A stretch of DNA of 13,490 nucleotides from Sediminibacterium sp. (GTDB taxonomy: Bacteria > Bacteroidota > Bacteroidia > Chitinophagales > Chitinophagaceae). Each line of letters begins with the position of its first letter. Positions within the stretch are counted from its first letter, which is position 1. The notes under the pieces were generated by a model that saw nothing but the letters and a program-made list of their open reading frames with translations, was not told the origin of the DNA and did no database searches. The stretch is from NCBI GenBank assembly GCA_017987615.1, contig JAGNTI010000001.1, positions 1 through 13,490 of the forward strand. Reading direction: 5' to 3'. Shown here in pieces: positions 7,846 through 13,490 of the stretch. The translations under genes and the position numbers were made by a program.

Positions 7846-8493
7846 CTACAACGCTTTTAGGGCAGCAATGGTTTGTGTAGGGTTTTCCGATTTAAAAACG
7901 GTATTGCCAGCCACTAAAACATCGGCACCAGCAGCAATCATTTGAGGTGCGTTTGCAAGCGTAACGCCACCATCAATTTGAATAAGGGTGCTGCTGTTTT
8001 TTGCTGTAATAAGCGCTTTTAATTCGGCAATTTTTTGGATCGTTTGTGGGATAAATTGTTGACCACCAAAGCCTGGGTTTACGCTCATCAAACATACCAC
8101 GTCAATGTCTTGAATCACATCTACAAGGGATTGAATAGGCGTGTGCGGATTGAGTGCCACACCAGCTTTCATACCAAGTTGTTTTGCTTGTTGTAAATTT
8201 CTGTGCAGGTGTGGACATGCTTCTATGTGAACCGTGTATACATCAGCGCCTGCTTTTTTAAAGGCTTCGGCATATTTTTCAGGTTCCAAAATCATAACGT
8301 GCACATCACAAACTTTAGATGTTGCTTTTCTGATTTGCTCTATAATGGGTAAGCCAAAACTAATATTGGGTACAAACCTGCCATCCATAACATCGAGGTG
8401 AAACCAGTCGGCAGCGCTATTATTGAGCATGTCACAATCTTTTTGTAGCTCTAAAAAATTGGCGCTTAAGAGAGATGGAGCAATGATGGGCAT
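7846..8493 (-). CDS. rpe: Ribulose-phosphate 3-epimerase
   Basis: A 215-residue TIM-barrel enzyme interconverting D-ribulose 5-phosphate and D-xylulose 5-phosphate in the pentose phosphate pathway (cytoplasm). Signatures are complete: APSLLSANF at 5-13, HLDVMDG at 32-38 with metal ligands H32 and D34, DVHVM at 63-67 with H65, MSVNPGFGGQ at 136-145 (phosphate-binding loop), and IDGG at 173-176 with D174 as the other catalytic metal ligand. The C-terminal GADVLVAGNTVF contributes the second phosphate site. The length and the ATG at 8493 match the family. The TPR lipoprotein gene lies 42 bp upstream on the same strand, so the two may form one operon, although the functional link is not obvious. 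Confidence 0.97.
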   Translation of the reverse strand: MPIIAPSLLSANFLELQKDCDMLNNSAADWFHLDVMDGRFVPNISFGLPIIEQIRKATSKVCDVHVMILEPEKYAEAFKKAGADVYTVHIEACPHLHRNLQQAKQLGMKAGVALNPHTPIQSLVDVIQDIDVVCLMSVNPGFGGQQFIPQTIQKIAELKALITAKNSSTLIQIDGGVTLANAPQMIAAGADVLVAGNTVFKSENPTQTIAALKAL

Positions 8494-8535
8494 ATACAGG
8501 TTTTGCGCAAATTTCTGCTTTTTTAAGCAACCACG

Positions 8536-9345
8536 CTAGTTTTTTGAAGCTTTTATTCTAGAAATAGCAGCGGATGCCTCTGATAAGCTATTGTCTAGGT
8601 TAAATGCTAGTTGATAAGCGTTTATCGCTTTATCTGGTTGGCCTAATTTTTCGAGGCATTTGGCGGTCCAGTAATGTCCTCTAGCGTCTGTGGGTTTTAC
8701 AGCGGTAGCCGTTTCAAAAATTTCTTTAGCAAGTGAATATTTTTCTTGATCAAAATAAATCCAACCAATTTCTAAATAGGCGTCTAGGTAATAATAATTT
8801 TGTTGGATACATCTATTAAAATTTTCGATTGCGGCTTCCGTTTTTTCTATGTTTTCATAATAGAGACCTGTAATGTAATAGCTATGTGCTATGTAAGTTC
8901 TATCTGGTTTTTGCGTGATAACTTCGGTACATAAACTTAGGGCCAATTTGTTTTTTTGTGCAGCATATAAATTGGCAAGGGTTAGCAAAACATCTGGTGA
9001 ATTATAAATGGCGGCTGCACTAGAAAAGCTTTTAATGGCAAGTGCCGTATCCGTGTTATGTACTGCTAGTTCTCCTTTTCTAAACCAATTGCCATAATTA
9101 CCCGGATCTTTTACAATAAGTGAGTCAATTTGTTGGAGTGCCTCTTTTGTTAAATGCAGGCTATCCATGGTGTCAATTAGCTGAACGCGCAGCTCGGTGC
9201 TGTCCGGAAAACGCTCAATTTGTTGCAACAGTTCTTTTACAAAATTCGGGTAACCGGAAGCGTTGTTTTTGTTATTGGCCCTGTCTTTGGGGTTATTACA
9301 AGCAAAAGTCCCTACAATAAAAGCAAAAAATAGAATAAAGCGCAT
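8536..9345 (-). CDS. TPR-repeat lipoprotein
   Basis: A 269-residue protein starting at the ATG at 9345, giving MRFILFFAFIVGTFACNNP: a short signal peptide with lipobox GTFAC and C16 as the lipidated residue, so it should be a membrane-anchored periplasmic or surface lipoprotein. The frame stays open to an ATG at 9393, but that start would add 16 residues ahead of a good lipoprotein signal, so I reject it. The mature part is alpha-helical with about five or six tetratricopeptide repeats; the clearest are ALAIKSFSSAAAIY, AAIENFNRCIQQN with AYLEIGWIYFDQEKYSLAKEIFETA, and HYWTAKCLEKLGQPDKAINAYQLAF. TPRs mediate protein-protein contacts, so no enzymatic role is implied. The gene is divergent from the beta-propeller gene at 9441 and upstream of rpe on the same strand. 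Confidence 0.9.
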   Translation of the reverse strand: MRFILFFAFIVGTFACNNPKDRANNKNNASGYPNFVKELLQQIERFPDSTELRVQLIDTMDSLHLTKEALQQIDSLIVKDPGNYGNWFRKGELAVHNTDTALAIKSFSSAAAIYNSPDVLLTLANLYAAQKNKLALSLCTEVITQKPDRTYIAHSYYITGLYYENIEKTEAAIENFNRCIQQNYYYLDAYLEIGWIYFDQEKYSLAKEIFETATAVKPTDARGHYWTAKCLEKLGQPDKAINAYQLAFNLDNSLSEASAAISRIKASKN

Positions 9346-9348
9346 CTT

Positions 9349-9356
9349 CAAAAATA
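9349..9356 (-). promoter_or_regulatory. Candidate -7 box almost touching the start codon of the TPR lipoprotein gene
   Basis: On the minus strand TATTTTTG, a full match to TAnnTTTG, ends 3 nt before the ATG at 9345. If used, the transcript would start at or near the start codon (leaderless). The nearest upstream TTG is 23 nt away, longer than normal, and T-rich sequence makes chance matches likely. Confidence 0.35.
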
Positions 9357-9412
9357 ACACCAATATTTTTATCTCATGACAATGACCTGACATAAAAACA
9401 TAGAAACATGCT

Positions 9413-9420
9413 TACTTTTG
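9413..9420 (+). promoter_or_regulatory. -7 box of the beta-propeller gene
   Basis: TACTTTTG fits TAnnTTTG exactly and is followed by CATCC, with 20 nt to the ATG at 9441. No good TTG is present at the usual -33 distance. The position in a divergent intergenic region makes it the best promoter candidate for this gene. Confidence 0.5.
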
Positions 9421-9440
9421 CATCCTCTTAACACGTATTT

Positions 9441-10523
9441 ATGAAATTATCTACCGCTTTTTATTTGTTCCTATGTACACTGTTTGTCTCTCCAGCTTTA
9501 GCGCAGTATGCAACCCAAGACACGGTGCACTTTGCTGGCGAAAAATATTTTAAAAACATTAGACAGTTAACCTTTGGTGGCGATAATGCTGAAGCCTATT
9601 GGAGCTATGATGGAAAGTCGATAGTGTTTCAAAAAACAAATCCAAAAGAAGGTGTTTTTTGTGATCAAATATTTGTGGGAAAAGTTCCGGTAACAGATGC
9701 TCAAAAATTTACACCAACAATGATTGGTACAGGAAAGGGAAGATCTACCTGTGCTTATTTTTTACCAGATGGTAAACATATTATTTATGCGTCTACACAT
9801 TTGGGTGCAGACTCTTGCCCGCCAACACCAGACAGAGCAAAATATGGCAATAAATATATTTGGCCACTCTATAATAGTTACGACATTTTTATGGCAGACA
9901 TGTCAGGCAAAATTGTAAAACAAATTACGAGTGCTAAAGGATATGACGCAGAAGCAACGCTATCTCCGGACGGTAAAAAAATGATTTATTGTTCTGATAA
10001 AAGTGGAGACTTAGAACTCTATGTGATGGATTTAAAATCGGGTAAAGAAATTCGTGTAACCAACGAGCTAGGATACGATGGTGGTGCATGGTTTAGCCCC
10101 GACGGAACAAAAATTGTTTGGCGTGCTAGCAGACCTAAAACACCTGAAGCGATTGCAGAATACAAATCTTTACTTGCAGAAGGAATGGTAGCACCCACCA
10201 ATATGGAAGTGTTTGTGGCAAATGCCGACGGTTCTAATGCAAAACAAATTACCGCACTTGGTCAGGCCAACTGGGCGCCTAATTTTACGCCGGATGGTAA
10301 GCATATTATTTTTTGTAGCAACCACGAATACAAAAGAGGATTTCCCTTTAACATGTACCGTATAGATTTGGAAGGTAAGGGGCTCGAAAAAATTAGTAGA
10401 GACAAAGGTTTTGACGCGTTTCCTATGTTTAGCCCTGATGGCAAAAAAATTATTTTTGCTTCTAACCGAAACAATGGCGGTACAAGAGATACCAACTTGT
10501 TTGTAGCAGACTGGGTAGAATAA
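9441..10523 (+). CDS. Exported TolB-like PD40 beta-propeller protein
   Basis: A 360-residue exported protein: signal peptide MKLSTAFYLFLCTLFVSPALAQ (cleavage near residue 21), then a six-bladed WD40-like (PD40) propeller. Six blade motifs are visible: WSYDGKSIVF 54-63, FLPDGKHIIY 108-117, LSPDGKKMIY 174-183, FSPDGTKIVW 218-227, FTPDGKHIIF 282-291 and FSPDGKKIIF 330-339. This fold is shared with TolB, the periplasmic partner of the Tol-Pal system, but the protein lacks the TolB N-terminal domain. The sequence around 97-146 (GTGKGRSTCAYFLPDGK, then STHLGADSCPPTPD and YIWPLYNSYDIF) belongs to a conserved propeller family often labelled 'biopolymer transporter Tol'. The labels are from memory and the function is unproven. 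Mature-chain cysteines include C74, C104, C126, C184 and C292. The next gene begins 39 bp downstream. Confidence 0.9.
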   Translation: MKLSTAFYLFLCTLFVSPALAQYATQDTVHFAGEKYFKNIRQLTFGGDNAEAYWSYDGKSIVFQKTNPKEGVFCDQIFVGKVPVTDAQKFTPTMIGTGKGRSTCAYFLPDGKHIIYASTHLGADSCPPTPDRAKYGNKYIWPLYNSYDIFMADMSGKIVKQITSAKGYDAEATLSPDGKKMIYCSDKSGDLELYVMDLKSGKEIRVTNELGYDGGAWFSPDGTKIVWRASRPKTPEAIAEYKSLLAEGMVAPTNMEVFVANADGSNAKQITALGQANWAPNFTPDGKHIIFCSNHEYKRGFPFNMYRIDLEGKGLEKISRDKGFDAFPMFSPDGKKIIFASNRNNGGTRDTNLFVADWVE

Positions 10524-10562
10524 ACCCAAATCCACTATATTAGCATTACAAAATCAAACACT

Positions 10563-11036
10563 ATGGCAACAGGACTTTTACATTTACATAATTTTTTACG
10601 CTGGGTAATTTTAGTTTTATTACTTATTTCAATTGTAAAAGCATACACTGGATGGCAGTCTAAAAAAGAGTTTGCCGCTGCCGATAAAAAAACTTGGCTA
10701 TTGACAATGATAGCTGGGCATATCACTTTGTTGTTAGGTTTGTATCAAGTGCTAGCAGGTCGTATAGGTATATTAACCACAGAAGTTGCCGCTGGTACTT
10801 CTGTAATGAAAGATAAATTTTTACGTTTCTTTTGGGTTGAGCATCCAGTTACCATGATTGCTGCGATTGTTTTTTTAACACTCGCTCATGGTGTTGCAAA
10901 AAAGAATTTGGATAGCACTACCAAGTATAAAAAAGCGTTTTACTTTTTTGTAATTGCACTAGTATTAATTTTAGCGGGTGTGCCTTGGCCTTTTAGAGGT
11001 ATCGAAATTGCGCGTCCACTTTTTCCAGGCATGTAA
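10563..11036 (+). CDS. Four-helix integral membrane protein, cytochrome b-like composition, function unknown
   Basis: A 157-residue membrane protein with four predicted helices at about 11-29, 44-66, 94-112 and 124-141, separated by short charged loops and ending in FRGIEIARPLFPGM. It has five histidines (H7, H9, H53, H94, H109); several lie in or at the ends of helices, in HNFLRW, AGHITLLLGLYQ, VEHPVTM and LAHGVAKK. This pattern led me to consider a small b-type cytochrome, and similar Bacteroidota proteins are sometimes labelled so, but heme binding is not shown. The start ATG at 10563 follows a 39-bp gap after the propeller gene. I see no consensus promoter there, only TATATTAG, one base off the -7 consensus. 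It converges on the phosphoesterase gene with 12 bp between stops. Confidence 0.82.
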   Translation: MATGLLHLHNFLRWVILVLLLISIVKAYTGWQSKKEFAAADKKTWLLTMIAGHITLLLGLYQVLAGRIGILTTEVAAGTSVMKDKFLRFFWVEHPVTMIAAIVFLTLAHGVAKKNLDSTTKYKKAFYFFVIALVLILAGVPWPFRGIEIARPLFPGM

Positions 11037-11048
11037 TTTAATACCCTT

Positions 11049-11546
11049 TTATACCCTTGTTCCGAGTTCTATAATCTGACAGTTTTTAATCCCTGTCCCG
11101 TCAATGTCTATTTTGATGAGGGTTCTTACTTTTTGCCAGCCCTGCTTACCTGCTGCCCCTGGATTGATATGTAAGCAAGCCATTGCAGGATCGTATATGA
11201 CTTTTAATATATGGCTATGGCCACTTATAAATAACTGTGGTTTATAAGCGGCTATAATGGGCTTTGTTACTTTATTGTAGTTGGGAGGGTAGCCACCTAT
11301 ATGAAACATCATGACCCTAACGCCTTCTATCTCAAATTGTGCGCACTCCTCAAATTCGGACCTAATATCTTGACCGTCAATGTTGCCATAAACACCTCGT
11401 AGGGGTTTGATGGCGCGAAGCTTTTGGGCTACATCGTGGCTGCCAAAATCGCCAGCATGCCAGATTTCGTCACAATCAGCAAAGTGAACCGCCACTTTGG
11501 GGTCCAAATAGCTATGGGTATCTGAAATGAGGCCAATTCTTTTCAT
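11049..11546 (-). CDS. YfcE/MJ0936-type metallophosphoesterase
   Basis: A 165-residue calcineurin-like phosphoesterase of the small YfcE/MJ0936 family, two-metal enzymes with phosphodiesterase activity on model substrates and mostly unknown physiological targets. All metal-binding motifs are present in order: SDTH at 8-11 (D9, H11), HAGDFG at 30-35 (D33), YGNIDG at 53-58 (N55), MMFHIGG at 79-85 (H82), and SGHSH at 108-112 (H110, H112), followed by the usual INPGAAG near the C-terminus. The third motif is GNID rather than the common GNCD, an ordinary variation. The ATG at 11546 gives MKRIGLISDTHSYLD, the standard N-terminus. There is no signal peptide, so it is cytoplasmic. It is a single gene on the minus strand, divergent from the tlpA-like gene. 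Confidence 0.93.
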   Translation of the reverse strand: MKRIGLISDTHSYLDPKVAVHFADCDEIWHAGDFGSHDVAQKLRAIKPLRGVYGNIDGQDIRSEFEECAQFEIEGVRVMMFHIGGYPPNYNKVTKPIIAAYKPQLFISGHSHILKVIYDPAMACLHINPGAAGKQGWQKVRTLIKIDIDGTGIKNCQIIELGTRV

Positions 11547-11659
11547 AGTATAAGCGAATGAGCCGCAAACTACTCAATATAGGCATGTGTGAACCTAATT
11601 TTTATTGTTGTGAAGGCTTTAGTATATTCGTAACCATACAGTAATCGAAAAAGTAAATC

Positions 11660-12802
11660 ATGAAAAAATTAGTACTCGCTTTATTTGTGTTTGCGTCATT
11701 TGCCGTAAATGCACAAGAAGCCCAAAATTTTACCGTTAGCGGTACCCTTCAAAATATTGCATTGCCCGTTAATAAGGTATACTATTCTTATAGAGCCGAT
11801 GGCGTAACGGTAAGAGATAGTGTAGTTCCTGTAGGAGATAAATATAGTTTCTCCGGAAAAATTGCGGAGCCATTAATGGTAACCATTTTTGTACGTTATA
11901 AAAATGACTCAGAAGGAAAACCAATTAAAATGTTTCAACCTCGTGACTATGCTTCTGTGTTTGTAGCACCAGGTTCTATTCAAGTAAGTTCTATTGATTC
12001 ATTTAGTAATGTAAAAGTAAAAGGATCTAAGGCTCACGAAGCCTACCTTGCTTTAACTGAAAAAACAAAACCGGTAAACGATAAAATGCAAGCAGCTAAT
12101 AAAGACTATAGCGCTGCATACAAAGCAAAAGATTCTGCTGCTATGAAAACCTTGGATGCCACTTTTGATGCTCTAGATGCAGAAATGAAAGAAGTATACA
12201 AAGGATATTTAGCTTCTAATAACAATTCTCCAATTGCCATGTTTGCGCTAGGTCAGATGGCTGGTTGGGATATCAATCCGGAAGTTGTGGAGCCTATTTA
12301 CAAAGCTTTGTCTGAGCCTGCCCGCGCCACACCAAGCGGAAAAGCTTTTGCAGAAAAAATAGCGACTGCTAAAAAAACATCGGTAGGCGCTATGGCTATG
12401 GACTTTACCCAAAACGATACTTTAGATGTGCCTGTTTCTTTGTCAAGCTTTAAAGGAAAATATGTACTCATAGATTTTTGGGCTAGCTGGTGCGGTCCTT
12501 GCCGTCAAGAAAACCCAAATGTGGTGAAAGCATTTCAAACCTATAATGCTAAAGGCTTTACTGTGCTAGGTGTAAGTTTAGACCAACCGGGTGCAAAAGA
12601 CAAATGGATAAAAGCGATTCATGACGACAAATTAACTTGGACCCAAGTGTCTGATTTAAAGTATTGGGACAATCAAGTTGCCAAACAATATGGTATTCAA
12701 GCAATTCCGCAAAACTTCCTCGTTGACCCTTCTGGCAAGATCATTGCCAAGAATATTAGGGGGGAAGAGCTGTCTAGCAAGCTGGCTACCATTTTCAAAT
12801 AA
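11660..12802 (+). CDS. Exported TlpA/ResA-like thioredoxin with N-terminal DUF4369-like domain
   Basis: A 380-residue exported thiol-disulfide oxidoreductase. Signal peptide at 1-18 (MKKLVLALFVFASFAVNAQ), then a DUF4369-like beta-rich domain (about 22-120, with FTVSGTLQNIALPVNKVYYSY), a helical linker (about 125-240), and a thioredoxin domain (about 245-380). The domain has the redox motif WCGPC at 277-281 (C278, C281) in IDFWASWCGPCRQENP, the GVSLD strand at 304-308, and the cis-proline P350 in IPQNFLVDPSG. This architecture is very common in Bacteroidota and serves reduction or isomerisation of periplasmic disulfides, for example during cytochrome c maturation; the particular client is not visible here. 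A weak -7-like TATATTCG lies at 11623-11630 but without a proper -33 box. No hairpin terminator was found between this gene and infA. Confidence 0.93.
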   Translation: MKKLVLALFVFASFAVNAQEAQNFTVSGTLQNIALPVNKVYYSYRADGVTVRDSVVPVGDKYSFSGKIAEPLMVTIFVRYKNDSEGKPIKMFQPRDYASVFVAPGSIQVSSIDSFSNVKVKGSKAHEAYLALTEKTKPVNDKMQAANKDYSAAYKAKDSAAMKTLDATFDALDAEMKEVYKGYLASNNNSPIAMFALGQMAGWDINPEVVEPIYKALSEPARATPSGKAFAEKIATAKKTSVGAMAMDFTQNDTLDVPVSLSSFKGKYVLIDFWASWCGPCRQENPNVVKAFQTYNAKGFTVLGVSLDQPGAKDKWIKAIHDDKLTWTQVSDLKYWDNQVAKQYGIQAIPQNFLVDPSGKIIAKNIRGEELSSKLATIFK

Positions 12803-12872
12803 CCAAAATAACAGTTGAAAATCAAGGAGTTACGTAATTTTTCACAAATTCTGTAAATTTTTCCCCGTTTTC

Positions 12873-12903
12873 TTCGTATTTCGGTTGCATTCTAATATCT
12901 TTG
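12873..12903 (+). promoter_or_regulatory. Promoter of the infA-rpmJ-rpsM ribosomal operon
   Basis: TATCTTTG at 12896-12903 is a perfect TAnnTTTG -7 box followed by CAGCCCC. A weaker -33 element (TTCG, 12873-12876) lies 19 nt upstream. The ATG of infA follows 16 nt after the box, so the leader is short. There is no clear Shine-Dalgarno sequence. Confidence 0.65.
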
Positions 12904-12919
12904 CAGCCCCAAAAATTGT

Positions 12920-13138
12920 ATGTCTAAACAACCGTTGATCAAACAAGATGGAGTTATTCTAGAAGCACTGAGCAATGCTATGTTCAGAGTTAAGCTAGAA
13001 AATGGCCACGAAATATTGGCTACCATCTCAGGAAAAATGAGGATGCACTACATCAGAATTTTACCTGGCGATAAGGTCGGCGTTGAAATGAGTCCATACG
13101 ATTTAAGTAGGGGTCGGATTATTTTTAGGTACAAATAA
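12920..13138 (+). CDS. infA: Translation initiation factor IF-1
   Basis: A 72-residue IF-1, the single-domain OB-fold factor that binds the 30S A-site during initiation. It has the full family length and conserved core: [20 protein letters not shown] at 9-28, [20 protein letters not shown] at 29-48, [19 protein letters not shown] at 49-67 and the FRYK end. The start [11 protein letters not shown] is the standard one. It is the first gene of a transcript continuing into rpmJ (44 bp later) and rpsM. In many Bacteroidota infA follows secY and map in the spc operon; here the upstream neighbour is the tlpA-like gene and a promoter sits in between. Confidence 0.98.
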   Translation: MSKQPLIKQDGVILEALSNAMFRVKLENGHEILATISGKMRMHYIRILPGDKVGVEMSPYDLSRGRIIFRYK

Positions 13139-13182
13139 CCGGGTAGGATAAACCGAATAACAACCAGACTAAAACTAAAGAG

Positions 13183-13299
13183 ATGAAAGTTAGAGCTTCA
13201 ATCAAAAAGCGTAGTGCAGATTGCAAGATTGTTAAGCGCAAGGGTAAACTTTTTGTAATCAACAAAAAGAATCCTCGCTTTAAGCAACGTCAAGGATAA
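13183..13299 (+). CDS. rpmJ: 50S ribosomal protein L36, zinc-free (C-minus) form
   Basis: A 38-residue L36: [20 protein letters not shown], then a lysine-rich middle and the end [12 protein letters not shown]. The length is exactly that of the family. Zinc-binding L36 has a C-C-C-H ligand set; here only C14 remains, with S11 replacing the first cysteine, N in place of the third, and F33 where the histidine should be. This is therefore the form that cannot bind zinc, as is common in Bacteroidota, and it would not depend on zinc supply. Position between infA and rpsM is the conserved order. The purine-rich AAAGAG just before the ATG is the closest thing to a ribosome-binding site nearby. Confidence 0.97.
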   Translation: MKVRASIKKRSADCKIVKRKGKLFVINKKNPRFKQRQG

Positions 13300-13301
13300 A
13301 A

Positions 13302-13338
13302 ATGAATGGTGGCGCTAGTTTGCGCTTCATCGTTTTTT
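13302..13338 (+). promoter_or_regulatory. Hairpin followed by a T-run in the rpmJ-rpsM gap (leader or attenuator candidate)
   Basis: ATGAA (13302-13306) pairs with TTCAT (13326-13330), and GCGC (13312-13315) pairs with GCGC (13322-13325), with a 6-nt loop TAGTTT and a 5-nt bulge on the left arm. TTTTTT follows at 13333-13338. The shape resembles a weak terminator or attenuator. The gap is 83 bp, long for neighbouring ribosomal-protein genes, and it lies just before rpsM, where E. coli has the S4-controlled alpha-operon leader; homology to that leader is not claimed. Confidence 0.4.
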
Positions 13339-13382
13339 AAATCAGTAACTACAAACAGTAAAATAAAATTTAAAAAAAGCAT

Positions 13383-13490
13383 ATGGCTCGTATTGCCGGT
13401 ATTGACTTACCAAAAAACAAAAGAGGCGAAATTGGTCTGACCTATATTTTTGGTATTGGTCGTTCAACTGCACAGTATATCTTAACCAAA
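13383..13490 (+). CDS. rpsM: 30S ribosomal protein S13 (5' part, runs off the window)
   Basis: The first 36 codons of S13 are present and read without interruption to the window edge: [20 protein letters not shown] followed by [16 protein letters not shown]. This is the conserved N-terminal region of S13, including the YIFGIGR turn of the helix-two-turns-helix motif; S13 sits in the head of the 30S subunit and contacts the 50S subunit and P-site tRNA. The ATG at 13383 is the standard start. Expected followers outside the window are rpsK, rpsD, rpoA and rplQ. Confidence 0.97.
   Translation, partial: MARIAGIDLPKNKRGEIGLTYIFGIGRSTAQYILTK

Noticed and set aside
9346..9393. Longer start (ATG at 9393) for the TPR lipoprotein
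   Set aside because: It would put 16 residues, partly charged, ahead of a good lipoprotein signal with lipobox GTFAC; the ATG at 9345 gives a standard N-terminus.
9441..10523. Calling the propeller gene tolB
   Set aside because: It has PD40 blades but no TolB N-terminal domain and no tolA, tolQ, tolR or pal neighbours, so only fold similarity is supported.
10170..10535. 121-codon minus-strand open frame inside the propeller gene
   Set aside because: It lies wholly antisense to repeated PD40 motifs of a clear exported protein, has no recognisable domain or promoter, and reflects codon bias of the sense gene.
11102..11546. Loss of a catalytic residue in the phosphoesterase (GNID in place of GNCD)
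   Set aside because: The metal-binding asparagine N55 is kept and the neighbouring position varies naturally; all other ligands are present.
1..13490. CRISPR arrays, tRNA/rRNA genes, insertion sequences, integrases, toxin-antitoxin or defence genes
   Set aside because: I saw no regularly spaced repeats, cloverleaf, transposase or phage motifs, or terminal repeats; all long frames have housekeeping or envelope explanations.

Overview
The window is AT-rich chromosomal DNA that looks like the Bacteroidota, most likely a member of the Chitinophagaceae or a close relative; the family placement is an inference. Several gene starts are preceded by the TAnnTTTG type of -7 box used by this phylum, and I see no convincing Shine-Dalgarno sequences. 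The proteins (Oar-like outer-membrane receptor, DUF4369/TlpA-type thioredoxin, zinc-free ribosomal protein L36) are also of Bacteroidota type. Nearly every open stretch is taken up by ordinary, intact genes.

Layout. (1) 1-2095, plus strand: the last codons of a probable UbiA-type prenyltransferase, then ruvX (TTG start), def with its own promoter, and an unrecognised secreted protein overlapping def by 4 bp. (2) 2111-7739, minus strand: phoH, its terminator, a large Oar-like TonB-dependent outer-membrane protein, its terminator, and a YbdK-type carboxylate-amine ligase. (3) 7846-9345, minus strand: a TPR lipoprotein followed by rpe. (4) 9441-11036, plus strand: an exported TolB-like beta-propeller protein and a four-helix membrane protein. 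(5) 11049-11546, minus strand: a YfcE-like metallophosphoesterase. (6) 11660-12802, plus strand: an exported TlpA-like thioredoxin. (7) 12920-13490, plus strand: infA, rpmJ and the start of rpsM, which is the entry into the alpha ribosomal-protein operon and runs off the window.

Functionally the window mixes translation and protein maturation (def, infA, rpmJ, rpsM), nucleic-acid housekeeping (ruvX, phoH), central metabolism (rpe), a redox or ligase enzyme (YbdK-like) and several cell-envelope proteins. These are short independent transcription units rather than one pathway.

I found no CRISPR array, tRNA, rRNA, insertion sequence, prophage gene or defence cassette, and no convincing undescribed system. 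The more interesting points are modest: the 83-nt leader with a hairpin in front of rpsM, infA placed directly behind a tlpA-like gene, the uncharacterised secreted protein coupled to def, a small histidine-bearing membrane protein, a possible leaderless start, and a set of promoters that can be read directly from the sequence.
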